From: a virus
Length of the DNA: 64,000 bases
Reading direction: 5' to 3' (one strand)
Virus record (IMG/VR): IMGVR_UViG_3300021371_001301
Span: 1 to 64,000 of that record
A program made the translations under genes and the position numbers. Below are positions 26,896 to 36,029 of this stretch, one piece after another. How positions within the stretch are numbered: the first letter of the stretch is position 1; every line of letters starts with the position of its first letter. The notes beneath the pieces are model-generated. The model had not been told where the DNA came from, searched no databases, and saw only the letters and a program-made list of their open reading frames with translations.

Positions 26896-27910
26896 AAACG
26901 CTAGTAGTTTAAAAATACTACATGATCATATACGCAAATATTTAACCTGGTATGCCACTGATTTCGGAGGTTTGGGAAATACTGACGTACTTGATTCAGC
27001 GGTTGAAAATATATCATATGAAATTTTTGCAGATCTGCAAACAATGATTAGAACTTTAGATGGTACTACAATTCCTAAAACTAAACCATTTATATATAAA
27101 TCAAATGCATATAACTTAACTTTGATATGCGATACAGTGAAGATAAAAATATGGGCAGGGATAACTAGCTATGTTGCTAGAGAAAACTTTCTCCTTGCAT
27201 CAGAAAAATTTAAACAATACCATGATGAAAATTTTTGGGGTTATGTTGATCGTGACTTGTATAGAATTGAAATGTATCAGATGGTTGATGGATGTACGTG
27301 TTCAGATTTAGTATATAACAACTATCCTGATCGTGTATTATTGCCTGAAGGCGATCGTTGTGAGGAGGATAAACATCTTGCCAAGAAAACGGAATTCTTT
27401 AAGAACGTTCGCAAAGATGATTTAATGGAATCAATCATGGAAAGATTTTTTACGTGGGCATGTTCAAATCTTTTAACCATTGAAAAATCAGAAAATCTTT
27501 GTTATTATCCGAATGATGTTAATCCTGGAAACTTTGTAATTCAATACCAGAATAATAAAGAGGAGAGTAGGGATTGGACATCTAATTTGATTAATATTGA
27601 TTATGATCATATGATTGCAGGTACTAAAGACAAATGCATACACGATATTAGTTGGCAGTTCGTGACACGATTTTATAATAAAGAAATATACCCAGACGAA
27701 AATATTAATATTGAGTTAAAGGAATGGAGAGAAAAAACCGAGCTGTTAAATCAAGTTGAACTTTTGAAAGAAAGGTTTTCTAAAGTAGCAAAACTCAAAT
27801 ACAATTCCCAAACAGACGCATTTAAATATGATGTCGGTCAACTTGATGTTAACGGTAATCAAGACATATACGACTATATTCAAGAAAAGAAAAGAATTTA
27901 TACTACATGA
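26879..27910 (+). CDS. Kinase-like (APH/choline-kinase fold) protein, 343 aa
   Basis: The start is the ATG at 26879 with GGAAAAGG just upstream; a GTG at 26852 is possible but less likely. Residues about 209-218 read YYPNDVNPGNFVI, a form of the H/N-x-D-x-x-x-x-N catalytic loop of aminoglycoside/choline kinases. About 20 residues later LINIDYDHMIAG matches the metal-binding D of the I-D-x-[DE] motif. Together they suggest ATP-dependent phosphorylation of a small molecule or sugar. The N-lobe lysine is not clear. Identification is by motif only, and it could be an inactive relative. Confidence 0.5.
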   Translation: MTRWYENASSLKILHDHIRKYLTWYATDFGGLGNTDVLDSAVENISYEIFADLQTMIRTLDGTTIPKTKPFIYKSNAYNLTLICDTVKIKIWAGITSYVARENFLLASEKFKQYHDENFWGYVDRDLYRIEMYQMVDGCTCSDLVYNNYPDRVLLPEGDRCEEDKHLAKKTEFFKNVRKDDLMESIMERFFTWACSNLLTIEKSENLCYYPNDVNPGNFVIQYQNNKEESRDWTSNLINIDYDHMIAGTKDKCIHDISWQFVTRFYNKEIYPDENINIELKEWREKTELLNQVELLKERFSKVAKLKYNSQTDAFKYDVGQLDVNGNQDIYDYIQEKKRIYTT

Positions 27911-29226
27911 TTTGGAAAGACATAGATAAATTTGATAAGTATGCTTGGCATCTATCTGACGATGGTATTGAATTCCATACAGATATAATAAGGCCAAGTC
28001 GAAAAGTTAAAGCAAAATTTGATAATAACGGTAAGAATATTGAACAACCAGACTGGAGTTTAAACATACTCCAAACAGGGTTGTATCTAACCAATACAGA
28101 AAGTGTTAGTAGTAATAGAGACGGTTTACTATCACGTAGCCCTGTTGACGTGTATGTAGGTGTTGCCGCAGGCCTTAAAGGTCTCATAAAAGGCACACTT
28201 GACGGACATGAAGATTTTCGATTCGTATATGTTGACGTATCTCCAGCAGCGTTGGACTTTAGAATATACTTGGATGACAAGCTATATGAAAATCCACATG
28301 AAAATTTTGATGATGTGTGGAACGATTATATTAAACAAGAAAACTGTAACCCTACTCCAATATTCGGCGGAGGCTATACTAGCATAGAAGCAGCAATTGA
28401 TGATTACTTAGCAGAGCTTAATTTAACTAGACGTGATTGGTATCGGTTTTTAGAACGTTATAGTAAATGTCCTAAAGAATATATCAAGATTGATTTAATT
28501 AACAATGTAAAGTTATTAGCCAAGTTGTTAGACACTAACGAAAATATATGGTTTTGGTATAGTAATGCATTTGATTGGCATCAATTTCGTCACACCACAG
28601 CGTCATATGATGCATGGTGTAAGTATCTATATCGTAAATTGCCAAACTTAGAACTATGTGGTCATACACCTCCGTTTACTAGCAAGTCTCCATATAAGTG
28701 GGATTATTTAATGTCGCCAGAAGCTGAGCCAATGTTTAATTTGGATGTATCACATATACATAAACATAAAAGTAAATCAGTATTAGATGTAGCATGTGGA
28801 TACAGTAAAGTAAGTCAGCTTCTTAAAGATACAGATGTAGATGTATATGGTGTAGATATTGATAAGGGTAGTATTGAATACTGTCGCATGAATTACACAA
28901 CTAATAACTATAAAATCTTTGATGTTATTCACAATAACACTCGAGCATTTGATAGAGAGTTTGATACATTATTACTCAGTGGTATACTTTACTATTTTAA
29001 ACATGACCGTTATAATAAGTCAATGACTGCGTTTGTAAGTCAACTAATAAAATTGTATAATCCAAAGCACATAGTTATTAACGAACCAAAAGCAATGGAA
29101 GCATACCAGAGTCCAGACTATACTGAATTATTTGAGAAGTATCCATATAACAGTATAGAACATCAAAAGTTAAACATACGTATGGGAAACCGAGTGGTTT
29201 ATAATATAGTATTGACAAATCAATAA
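27907..29226 (+). CDS. Two-domain protein with C-terminal SAM methyltransferase, 439 aa
   Basis: Residues about 290-430 form a class I methyltransferase: SVLDVACGYSKVSQLL (motif I), VYGVDIDKGSIEYCR (the acidic ribose-binding residue), then FDTLLLSGILYYF and HIVINEP. The first 250 residues contain a second Rossmann-like start, VDVYVGVAAGLKGLI followed by FVYVDVSPAALDFR, which looks like a degenerate methyltransferase or nucleotide-binding domain. The start overlaps the kinase-like gene (ATGA). The likely role is methylation of the product made by the neighbouring radical SAM and kinase; the substrate is not known. Confidence 0.65.
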   Translation: MIWKDIDKFDKYAWHLSDDGIEFHTDIIRPSRKVKAKFDNNGKNIEQPDWSLNILQTGLYLTNTESVSSNRDGLLSRSPVDVYVGVAAGLKGLIKGTLDGHEDFRFVYVDVSPAALDFRIYLDDKLYENPHENFDDVWNDYIKQENCNPTPIFGGGYTSIEAAIDDYLAELNLTRRDWYRFLERYSKCPKEYIKIDLINNVKLLAKLLDTNENIWFWYSNAFDWHQFRHTTASYDAWCKYLYRKLPNLELCGHTPPFTSKSPYKWDYLMSPEAEPMFNLDVSHIHKHKSKSVLDVACGYSKVSQLLKDTDVDVYGVDIDKGSIEYCRMNYTTNNYKIFDVIHNNTRAFDREFDTLLLSGILYYFKHDRYNKSMTAFVSQLIKLYNPKHIVINEPKAMEAYQSPDYTELFEKYPYNSIEHQKLNIRMGNRVVYNIVLTNQ

Positions 29227-29239
29227 ATACGTATAAAAT
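29212..29239 (+). promoter_or_regulatory. Sigma70-like promoter with late-like box
   Basis: A perfect TTGACA (29212-29217), inside the end of the methyltransferase gene, is followed after 16 nt by TAAAAT (29234-29239). AATAAATA (29222-29229), one base from the late box, lies in the spacer, an arrangement also seen at 15323. The next gene has AGAAGGA and starts at 29263. This is an internal promoter of the cluster. Confidence 0.55.
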
Positions 29240-29262
29240 AAAATTAGAAGGAAAAATATAAT

Positions 29263-30351
29263 ATGGTACAGTATATATCACTAGTATATAGCAAGGTGGA
29301 TCGTCCTGATAAACCAGAAAAATGGAAACACGTTGTTAATAGTAGTAATCGTGTCATTGCACCAAAGTCAGAAGACATCCCAAGTGGTGAGGGGTTTTAT
29401 ACAGTAAAAATTAAACTGAACGACACACATCTAACTAATATGTTTGTAGATCAAGTTAATAAAAGTATACAAGGACATAACGATCATATCATTTGTCATC
29501 ATAATGAATATTACCAATTAACACCAGAAAGAATGATAATACTACAAGATCAAATGAACAGTTTGATTGCTGAAGTTAATAGTACAGGCGATGAGGGATA
29601 CCCAGAGTTTCCAATTGATACAGGTTTTATTCTAGAGCATAGTGAAACTGATTGTCAAGTTGATAAACTCAATGCACTGCATGAATGGTTTGAGGATGTA
29701 GAAAAGTCTGATGAATTCCATCAACTTGATTTCCAGCGGAAACATCGTTTAAGTAATATTTGTGAACAAGTTAACCAACTAGTACATACTATGGAAACGT
29801 TGGATACAGCACTCAGAGACCTGGAGCGTGGAAGACTTTATTTCAATCAGGTTTGTCGAATTAGTGATAATTATACCCAGCTACGAAGTTCAGGAAGAGA
29901 AATTCCAGCACGTTATGAATTAACGCCAGAAGATTATTCAGAATTTGAAGTTGAAGTTCCAGGAAGAGCATATTTAGATTTTGCAACAGTTGGAAAAAGT
30001 ATGTGGCATGCTTTTTTTACAAACGACATAGAATTAATAAAAAACCAAAAAGTAAGTCCTCAAAAATGGGCTAGACCATTTTTTAACTATAAAATATCTA
30101 ATGATAAAGTTAATCAAGAAAGAGAATATCAATGGCGTTTAAGAAGATTTGATAAATGGGTAGAGGAAAACAATCTACAAGAGTATATTGACCGTACTGA
30201 ACCGCAGCATGCGATGGGACAGGCATGTATTGGTGATGTAGTATACAATGATGAACCAATATACGGACATGAACGACATGATGAAATTACTAAAGAAATG
30301 ACATCGAAATTAAATTCATATACATACTTGTATGGAGTATATTTTACCTAA
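29263..30351 (+). CDS. Conserved phage protein of unknown function, 362 aa
   Basis: I do not recognise a family with confidence. The N-terminal third is beta rich (MVQYISLVYSKVDRPD, GFYTVKIKLNDTHL), followed by a long helical region (about residues 125-190, EWFEDVEKSDEFHQLDF then EQVNQLVHTMETLDTALRDL), likely a coiled coil. The C-terminal part has YLDFATVGKSMWHAFFTND and many aromatic residues. There are few cysteines and no metal motif. It follows its own promoter and a good AGAAGGA site. Its stop overlaps the next radical SAM start (TAATG), so it is probably co-expressed with it. Confidence 0.55.
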   Translation: MVQYISLVYSKVDRPDKPEKWKHVVNSSNRVIAPKSEDIPSGEGFYTVKIKLNDTHLTNMFVDQVNKSIQGHNDHIICHHNEYYQLTPERMIILQDQMNSLIAEVNSTGDEGYPEFPIDTGFILEHSETDCQVDKLNALHEWFEDVEKSDEFHQLDFQRKHRLSNICEQVNQLVHTMETLDTALRDLERGRLYFNQVCRISDNYTQLRSSGREIPARYELTPEDYSEFEVEVPGRAYLDFATVGKSMWHAFFTNDIELIKNQKVSPQKWARPFFNYKISNDKVNQEREYQWRLRRFDKWVEENNLQEYIDRTEPQHAMGQACIGDVVYNDEPIYGHERHDEITKEMTSKLNSYTYLYGVYFT

Positions 30352-31634
30352 TGGCGCTTTTTAACAATGGAGTTTCCAATAATGAACTTCCAGAAGAGTA
30401 TAGTAACTTTTGTAGTGCACCTTGGTGTACTATTAGTCCACAGCCAGATGGAAGTGTGGAACCTTGTTGTATTAGTACCAAAGAATCTCGAGGGTCGTCA
30501 ATACCAGTTTATGGTAATCTAAATGATAAAACATTCAATGATATCACCACTGGTGAAAAGATCAATGAGTTTCGTAAAAAGTTCCTTCGTAATGAGCGTC
30601 CAGAAGAATGCAATGCATGTTGGAAACAAGAAGAAACATCTGGGAAAACTAATATAAGTCTACGCAATGTTTTTAATAAGCATTATTTTGATCGTAAATT
30701 TATTGACAACACAAATGAAGATGGTTCATTTAATGATTTTAAAATTCGTTATTGGGATCTACGTCCAAGTAATCGGTGTAACTTTAGTTGCATAATATGT
30801 TGTGAACAGTTAAGTAGTGGTTACTGGCAACTACAAGAAGACATGAAACATCGCCATCAGATACCCAATAAGTTTACAGAATTAACACCTGAAAGATTCA
30901 ATGAAGTATTTGATGTAATGAAAAATACACTAGACGAAATACATCCAGAAATGCACTTTTACTTTGCTGGTGGTGAACCACTAATGATGCCAGAACACAA
31001 ACATATACTTGATTACATTGTTGAAAAAGAATACTATGATGTTAGTTTGCGTTACAATACAAATTTAAGTACACTAAAGTTTAAAGGTACAAATTGGGCA
31101 GATGTTTGGAGTAAATTCACAGACATTGACATAAATTGTAGTATTGATGCAGCAGGTCTTGCTGGAGAATTCCAACGTACAGGCAGTAATTGGAAGCAAA
31201 TAAAACAAAATCTACTAGAGTTAAAAAATAAAAACATCCGTGTAACCTTTAATATGGTGATGACAATGTGGACATACCCAGTAGTTTTACAAACATTAGA
31301 TGAACTTGAAGAGATATTTGGAAACACTGAAACTCTGCACCATGGTATACAATTTGTTGCTACTACACATCCAGAGCACATGGCTATAGATATGATACCT
31401 GATCAGTACATGGATACTAGTATAGTTGACCAAGTGCTTGATCGTGGTTACTATCGTGCACAAGAATTAAAAACTTATATACAAAATGCAGATCATACTC
31501 CTAATCGAGAATATTGGCGAAGACTCGTTGGGTATGTTGATCGGTTGGAAAAGGCCAGAGGTATAACACCAGACTCTTTTCTGCCATGGTACCGAGATTA
31601 TGTTAATAAAAATTGGAGAACGACCATTGCATAA
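30351..31634 (+). CDS. Radical SAM protein with N-terminal auxiliary cluster, 427 aa
   Basis: C21 (FCSAPWCTISPQPDGS), C39-C40 (EPCC), C87 and C90 (CNACW) form the auxiliary set, with an additional C26. The core is CNFSCIIC at 143-150 followed by another Cys (CIICC), and FAGGEPLMMPEH supplies the GGE. The linker holds GKTNISLRN, the family S-x-R. A NCSIDAAGLAGEFQRTG strand is the barrel signature shared with the others. The C-terminus has RLEKARGITPDSFLPW. It lies directly upstream of two SGNH-type hydrolases. Confidence 0.87.
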   Translation: MALFNNGVSNNELPEEYSNFCSAPWCTISPQPDGSVEPCCISTKESRGSSIPVYGNLNDKTFNDITTGEKINEFRKKFLRNERPEECNACWKQEETSGKTNISLRNVFNKHYFDRKFIDNTNEDGSFNDFKIRYWDLRPSNRCNFSCIICCEQLSSGYWQLQEDMKHRHQIPNKFTELTPERFNEVFDVMKNTLDEIHPEMHFYFAGGEPLMMPEHKHILDYIVEKEYYDVSLRYNTNLSTLKFKGTNWADVWSKFTDIDINCSIDAAGLAGEFQRTGSNWKQIKQNLLELKNKNIRVTFNMVMTMWTYPVVLQTLDELEEIFGNTETLHHGIQFVATTHPEHMAIDMIPDQYMDTSIVDQVLDRGYYRAQELKTYIQNADHTPNREYWRRLVGYVDRLEKARGITPDSFLPWYRDYVNKNWRTTIA

Positions 31635-32376
31635 ATTAAACTATGTAAAAAATCAACCTCATGAAATAAATTATAAAGAATCTTACAAATATACACATAA
31701 ACCAAATACAACTACAGTAGGGCGTTTGATTGTGTTTGGTGATAGTTACGCACATTCCAGAGCAGAACAATCTTGGCCAAATATTCTAAGTGAAAAACTT
31801 GGAGTAGAATTAATAAATTATGCAGTTAGTGGAACAAGTTTAAATTACAGTATACAACAGTTCTTTAATTATTATCGTAACGAGTATCAGTCTGATGACT
31901 ATATTGTATTTGTTACAACTAGTACACATCGTATACCATTTACATTAGACGGCGGACTTCCAAGTTGGCAAGCGGGCATTCATACATACTTGACAGACCC
32001 TAGCAAACTAACAGCCCCACAGTACAAATATTACCATGGTAATAAAAAGTTTTGGGACATATATTATCAACAAGCATTCAAAGTAGATGACTATTACAAC
32101 CAAATTGAAATGATATACAATTTTTTAAATAATTTGTCTAACACTGTATTAATAATACCTGGGTTTAACTGTTTCCAATCCCCACAGAATAAATTAAAAG
32201 ATGACTTCACAATGTATACAATTTCTCGACTCGAAGGTAATGTTAATTTTGATGACCTGAATCATATGAGTCTTGTTAACCGAAAAGTGTTGGCTGAACT
32301 AGCATATAAATATTTTACAGTAGATGCAAACTACGACATTTTCACACTAAAGGAATTTACATTTGTCAATAGCTGA
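31627..32376 (+). CDS. SGNH-type hydrolase-like protein, 249 aa
   Basis: GDS at residues 38-40 (VFGDSYAHSRAEQSWPNIL) is block I with the nucleophile Ser40. NYAVSGTSLNYS follows as block II (Gly), and DLNHMS near residue 217 supplies the Asp/His pair of block V. Such enzymes are esterases, deacetylases or acetyltransferase partners acting on glycans or lipids. The start is taken as TTG 31627 because GGAGAA lies 6 nt upstream. An in-frame ATG at 31600 would add nine residues and enlarge the overlap. The Asn of block III is not obvious. It is probably cytoplasmic, as no signal peptide is seen. Confidence 0.65.
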   Translation: MHKLNYVKNQPHEINYKESYKYTHKPNTTTVGRLIVFGDSYAHSRAEQSWPNILSEKLGVELINYAVSGTSLNYSIQQFFNYYRNEYQSDDYIVFVTTSTHRIPFTLDGGLPSWQAGIHTYLTDPSKLTAPQYKYYHGNKKFWDIYYQQAFKVDDYYNQIEMIYNFLNNLSNTVLIIPGFNCFQSPQNKLKDDFTMYTISRLEGNVNFDDLNHMSLVNRKVLAELAYKYFTVDANYDIFTLKEFTFVNS

Positions 32377-33247
32377 TAAACATTGGAAAAACGTGTTATC
32401 TGGTGATTGGCCTTACGAATCTGTAAAGGCAATCAATGAAGCTGTTCCTAGTGACAATGACTTCCGCACTAATTATTATAATTTTAGATCAACAGATACA
32501 AAGGAACTTTTTGAAAAACAAAAAGATCTTCCAAATCAAGATTATGGTCCTAATTTTGGTTATCATGAAAACAGCCATGGCTTTAGATGTGACGAGTTTG
32601 ATCTTATAATGCGTAGACCTACAAAGAAATTATTGGCATTAGGTTGTAGTTTTACATATGGCATAGGTGTACCAGAAGAGCACACTTGGCCCAAGTTATT
32701 AGCAACTTGGCTAGAAAGTATATATGGAGACAAAATTGATGTTATCAATCTTGGTGTACCAGGTGGCAGTGTGTTTCAATGCGACATGCATTTAAACTGG
32801 TTTGATAAATTTAACCCTGATTATACTGTTGCGTTATGGCCAGACTCTTCTAGGACAATTGGCATAAATGACCGAGGTTACTTACGGCACTGCGGTACTT
32901 GGATAGCCAGTCAATCCAACAAGAATTTGTTAAAGCATTTTTATAACGCACATGTTGAATATGCACCAGATCAACTTGAGTTTACAAAACAAGTAATGAT
33001 TGGAAAATTTGAAATGCTAGGACGTATAACTGCAACAAAAACAGCACATGTAGATGTTAAAGAACAGAAATTAACTAACCCGTGGATGCAGCATCCACTA
33101 GTAAAATGTACTCAGGAAGATATGTTTGCAGCAGGTGCTCCTAGAATTACAACTCATGGTAGAGATCTTCAGCATCATGGTACACACTGGAATATGCGAT
33201 TGGTTAAACAGTTGGTATCTCAACTAACGGATCCAAATAAAAAATGA
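32363..33247 (+). CDS. SGNH-type hydrolase-like protein, 294 aa
   Basis: The start is TTG 32363 with AAGGA upstream; it overlaps the preceding SGNH gene by 14 nt. The N-terminal 85 residues are an extra domain (HWKNVLSGDWPYESVKAINE; YHENSHGFRCDEFD). Block I is LLALGCSFTYGIGVPEEHTWPKLL with Ser96, and block II is NLGVPGGSVFQ. The C-terminal HHGTHWNMRLVKQL provides the catalytic His. The GCSFTYG...HGFR pattern recurs in phage- and LPS-linked SGNH proteins. Substrate unknown; an ester-linked group on a glycan is the likeliest. Confidence 0.65.
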   Translation: MSIADKHWKNVLSGDWPYESVKAINEAVPSDNDFRTNYYNFRSTDTKELFEKQKDLPNQDYGPNFGYHENSHGFRCDEFDLIMRRPTKKLLALGCSFTYGIGVPEEHTWPKLLATWLESIYGDKIDVINLGVPGGSVFQCDMHLNWFDKFNPDYTVALWPDSSRTIGINDRGYLRHCGTWIASQSNKNLLKHFYNAHVEYAPDQLEFTKQVMIGKFEMLGRITATKTAHVDVKEQKLTNPWMQHPLVKCTQEDMFAAGAPRITTHGRDLQHHGTHWNMRLVKQLVSQLTDPNKK

Positions 33248-34437
33248 GTACATTTTGTCCACTATTATTTCAACACTTAGCAACCCATCCACACGGTGGT
33301 GTAACACACTGTTGTATTGCAGACCATCGTAATGCAATTAGTAGCAGCCGTGACAGTACTGAAAATGGACACCGCTACTATAATCTAAATCAGGACACTG
33401 TACAGGATACTATGAACAGTGAAAGTTTTAGGCGTGCCAGATTAGAATCACTAGCTGGTAAAAAGACAAAAGCGTGTATGCGTTGCTATAGTGAAGAAGC
33501 TAAAGGAATGCAGTCAAAAAGACTAGAGGAAATAAAAAATTATCCTGATTATACACAAGATGTAGCTCAATCAGTCACCGATGCTGATGGTTATATACAA
33601 GATGTACAACTAGAATTTGTAGAACTACGTCTGGGTAATACTTGTAATGTAGCATGCAGAACTTGCAATCCAGCAAGTAGTAGTAAGTGGCGTAATGACT
33701 ATGATAAGTTACAAGCAGACTTAACATTTGATTTAACCAACTATAATACTATGCAAGGCTTTCGTTGGCCAGAACGTGAAGGGTTTTGGGAAGATTTACT
33801 CAAACATTGTGATAGTGTAAAAACATTTTATATCAATGGTGGCGAGCCTACTATGATTAAGCAGCATTTCAAGTTTTTGGAACGTTTAGTTGAAATAGGA
33901 AAAACAGATATCAAGTTATGGTATAACATCAATATGACTCGTATGAGTGAAGAGATGATTGAATTATGGCGTAAATTTGACACAGTTAAAGTTAGTTGTA
34001 GTATTGATGACCTGGGTGAACGTAACGAGTATATACGACATCCAACCAAATGGGACGATGTTATGCGTACCTTCTTGCGTTTAAAAGAAGAAGACTTTGA
34101 ATTAGATGTAACACAAACTGTGAGCTTTATGAACTATAGTACACTGGGAGATTTTTATGACTTCTTCTATAATCAACATGGCGTATGGGTACATCATAAC
34201 TATGTATACGATCCTGCCATACTAAGTCCTGCTGTGTTACCAAAACAAATGCGTGATGATATTCATAACCGTGTTGGAAACATATTTCCAGACTGGAAAG
34301 TGCAAGAGCTAAAAAATATGTTTGGTGGTCCTGACAATCCAACATCTTGGGCGAAAGCAAAAGCATATACACAAAGTTTAGATCGTATACGTAAGCAAAG
34401 TATAACTGACTACTTACCGGAGATTTGTTTTGACTAA
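33244..34437 (+). CDS. Radical SAM protein with N-terminal auxiliary cluster, 397 aa
   Basis: C5 (TFCPLLFQHLATHPHGGV), C23-C24 (HCC), C78 and C81 (CMRCY) are the auxiliary cysteines. GMQSKRLEE carries the linker S-x-R. The core is CNVACRTC at 134-141 and YINGGEPTMIKQH gives the GGE. The barrel strand SCSIDDLGERNEYIRHP is present and the tail ends SLDRIRKQSITDYLPE. It sits between SGNH genes on both sides with ATGA and 8-nt overlaps, so the four genes 30351-35155 look like one functional block. Confidence 0.87.
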   Translation: MSTFCPLLFQHLATHPHGGVTHCCIADHRNAISSSRDSTENGHRYYNLNQDTVQDTMNSESFRRARLESLAGKKTKACMRCYSEEAKGMQSKRLEEIKNYPDYTQDVAQSVTDADGYIQDVQLEFVELRLGNTCNVACRTCNPASSSKWRNDYDKLQADLTFDLTNYNTMQGFRWPEREGFWEDLLKHCDSVKTFYINGGEPTMIKQHFKFLERLVEIGKTDIKLWYNINMTRMSEEMIELWRKFDTVKVSCSIDDLGERNEYIRHPTKWDDVMRTFLRLKEEDFELDVTQTVSFMNYSTLGDFYDFFYNQHGVWVHHNYVYDPAILSPAVLPKQMRDDIHNRVGNIFPDWKVQELKNMFGGPDNPTSWAKAKAYTQSLDRIRKQSITDYLPEICFD

Positions 34438-35155
34438 GTTATATACATTTGGCTGTAGTTATACATTTGGACAGGGATTGGATGATCTCCCTATGAGTTT
34501 CAGAGACAGGAATAAATCACTTATCCCACCATCAAAGTTGGGATGGCCTAACCTGGTTGCTACTGCTTTAGGGTATGAGCTTGTAAATTTAGCTGTGCCA
34601 GGTATATCTAACAGGCATATAGTACATGTTGTACTCAATGAACTTCCTTACATTGATCCTAAAGGTAAAGTTATTATACATTGGACGCATGTTGGACGAT
34701 CAATGTTTTTCACTACATCACCCAACCCGCCAGTTGCACCCAGCATCTACAAAAATGTTCGTAATAGTTCGTTAGCACATATTGAAAGAATAGCACCATG
34801 GATAAAAACTAAAACATCAGAAAATTATTACAAACATATTGGTAATGAGTTTCACTGGTATCATGATGCCATTATGCTTATGGACTATACAGATTTAAAA
34901 CTAAAACAACATGGTATTAGCAAAGTATTACATTTAGGACCAGCACTTGGAGCAGGAGCAACCAGCGGCTCCACGTCTATGTTATTAAGAGGTCTTAAAG
35001 AAGACTTATATAGCAGCAAAATGCGCCGAGATGAAACTGTTATACACCTTATGCAAATTGATAAAGCAAAAGATGATAGTCATCCAGGATTAAAAACTCA
35101 ACATAAGTATGCACAATATATAATTAAAGAACATGGCGAGTATTTAAATGGGTAA
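34430..35155 (+). CDS. SGNH-type hydrolase-like protein, 241 aa
   Basis: The start is TTG 34430, with GGAG 7 nt upstream and an 8-nt overlap. The protein opens straight into block I: LYTFGCSYTFGQGL with Ser10. NLAVPGISNRH is block II, and DDSHPGLKTQHKYAQYI near residue 213 is the Asp-x-x-His block V with the DxxHPG form. This is the shortest and most canonical SGNH member here. There is no signal peptide. It could remove or transfer an acyl group on the same molecule as its radical SAM neighbour; that role is inferred from position only. Confidence 0.7.
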   Translation: MTKLYTFGCSYTFGQGLDDLPMSFRDRNKSLIPPSKLGWPNLVATALGYELVNLAVPGISNRHIVHVVLNELPYIDPKGKVIIHWTHVGRSMFFTTSPNPPVAPSIYKNVRNSSLAHIERIAPWIKTKTSENYYKHIGNEFHWYHDAIMLMDYTDLKLKQHGISKVLHLGPALGAGATSGSTSMLLRGLKEDLYSSKMRRDETVIHLMQIDKAKDDSHPGLKTQHKYAQYIIKEHGEYLNG

Positions 35156-36029
35156 ATCTTTAAAAGTAATTTTGTTTGGTGAACCACGTGGTATAGGAAA
35201 CCATAATGACTGCCCTGGCACTAATCAGTTTGATACTATTTTAACAAATTCAACACTAATGTCACGTGTTGATCGTATCCACGTACACTGGTCAATTACA
35301 CTGAAAAAAGTATCTCATCAACCATGGAACAACAGTTATATGGTTGATCGTTATGGTGTACGTTGGGAAGAAACAGAATACTTACCACAAGAACAAATTT
35401 TAAAAAATATAGAAAAATTTATGCATCCATATCTTGCTAAATCTCCACGATTAGTTACATATGATGTACATATTAGGGAGCCTTCAACACTACGTTGGGG
35501 GAAAGAATATCACAAAGTAATTGTAGATGCACTGTCTGAAAATTATGACTATATAATGTTTCATAGACCAGACAGTAATATCGAAGTTAAAAAAGATGGT
35601 CGAGCTGATAAGAGAAAACTATATTCAAAATTTTTAGATACAGACATCCCCGCAGTTTGTATTACTCCTAATCCAAATAAAACATTATGGACATATTATG
35701 ATAAAGGCACTGAAACTCAACCATGGGCAGGCTTTTATGTGTCATGGAATGCATATGAAATTATGTTGTGGAACCGAAACGGACTAATATTACTTGAACA
35801 GTTTATCAAACTTAAAGCAATGAATGAACACAACCATGTTAACTTCGAATATCCAGGTGGCTTTCCTGAAGGTTGGGGTGTATTCCAAAGTTGGTATACA
35901 TCACAGAGAATAGATAAGGCAGAAGACTTTTGGAGCGTTGTGTTGTTAGCAATTAGTACGTTTTCACATAACTTTATGGTTATAGACAATTTACCATTTA
36001 GATCTCTTATACGTCAGAAGGGTACTTAA
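35148..36029 (+). CDS. Unknown protein, possibly glycosyltransferase-like, 293 aa
   Basis: The opening SLKVILFGEPRGIGNHNDCPGTNQFDTIL is a beta-strand/loop typical of nucleotide-sugar binding folds. Near residue 135, NYDYIMFHRPDSNIEV resembles the YDYvixxRpD motif of some glycosyltransferases acting on cell-surface glycans. A WGVFQSWYTSQR segment follows later. No D-x-D is certain. It overlaps the SGNH gene by 8 nt. I give the glycosyltransferase idea low weight; otherwise it is a hypothetical protein with no membrane segments. Confidence 0.45.
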   Translation: MGKSLKVILFGEPRGIGNHNDCPGTNQFDTILTNSTLMSRVDRIHVHWSITLKKVSHQPWNNSYMVDRYGVRWEETEYLPQEQILKNIEKFMHPYLAKSPRLVTYDVHIREPSTLRWGKEYHKVIVDALSENYDYIMFHRPDSNIEVKKDGRADKRKLYSKFLDTDIPAVCITPNPNKTLWTYYDKGTETQPWAGFYVSWNAYEIMLWNRNGLILLEQFIKLKAMNEHNHVNFEYPGGFPEGWGVFQSWYTSQRIDKAEDFWSVVLLAISTFSHNFMVIDNLPFRSLIRQKGT

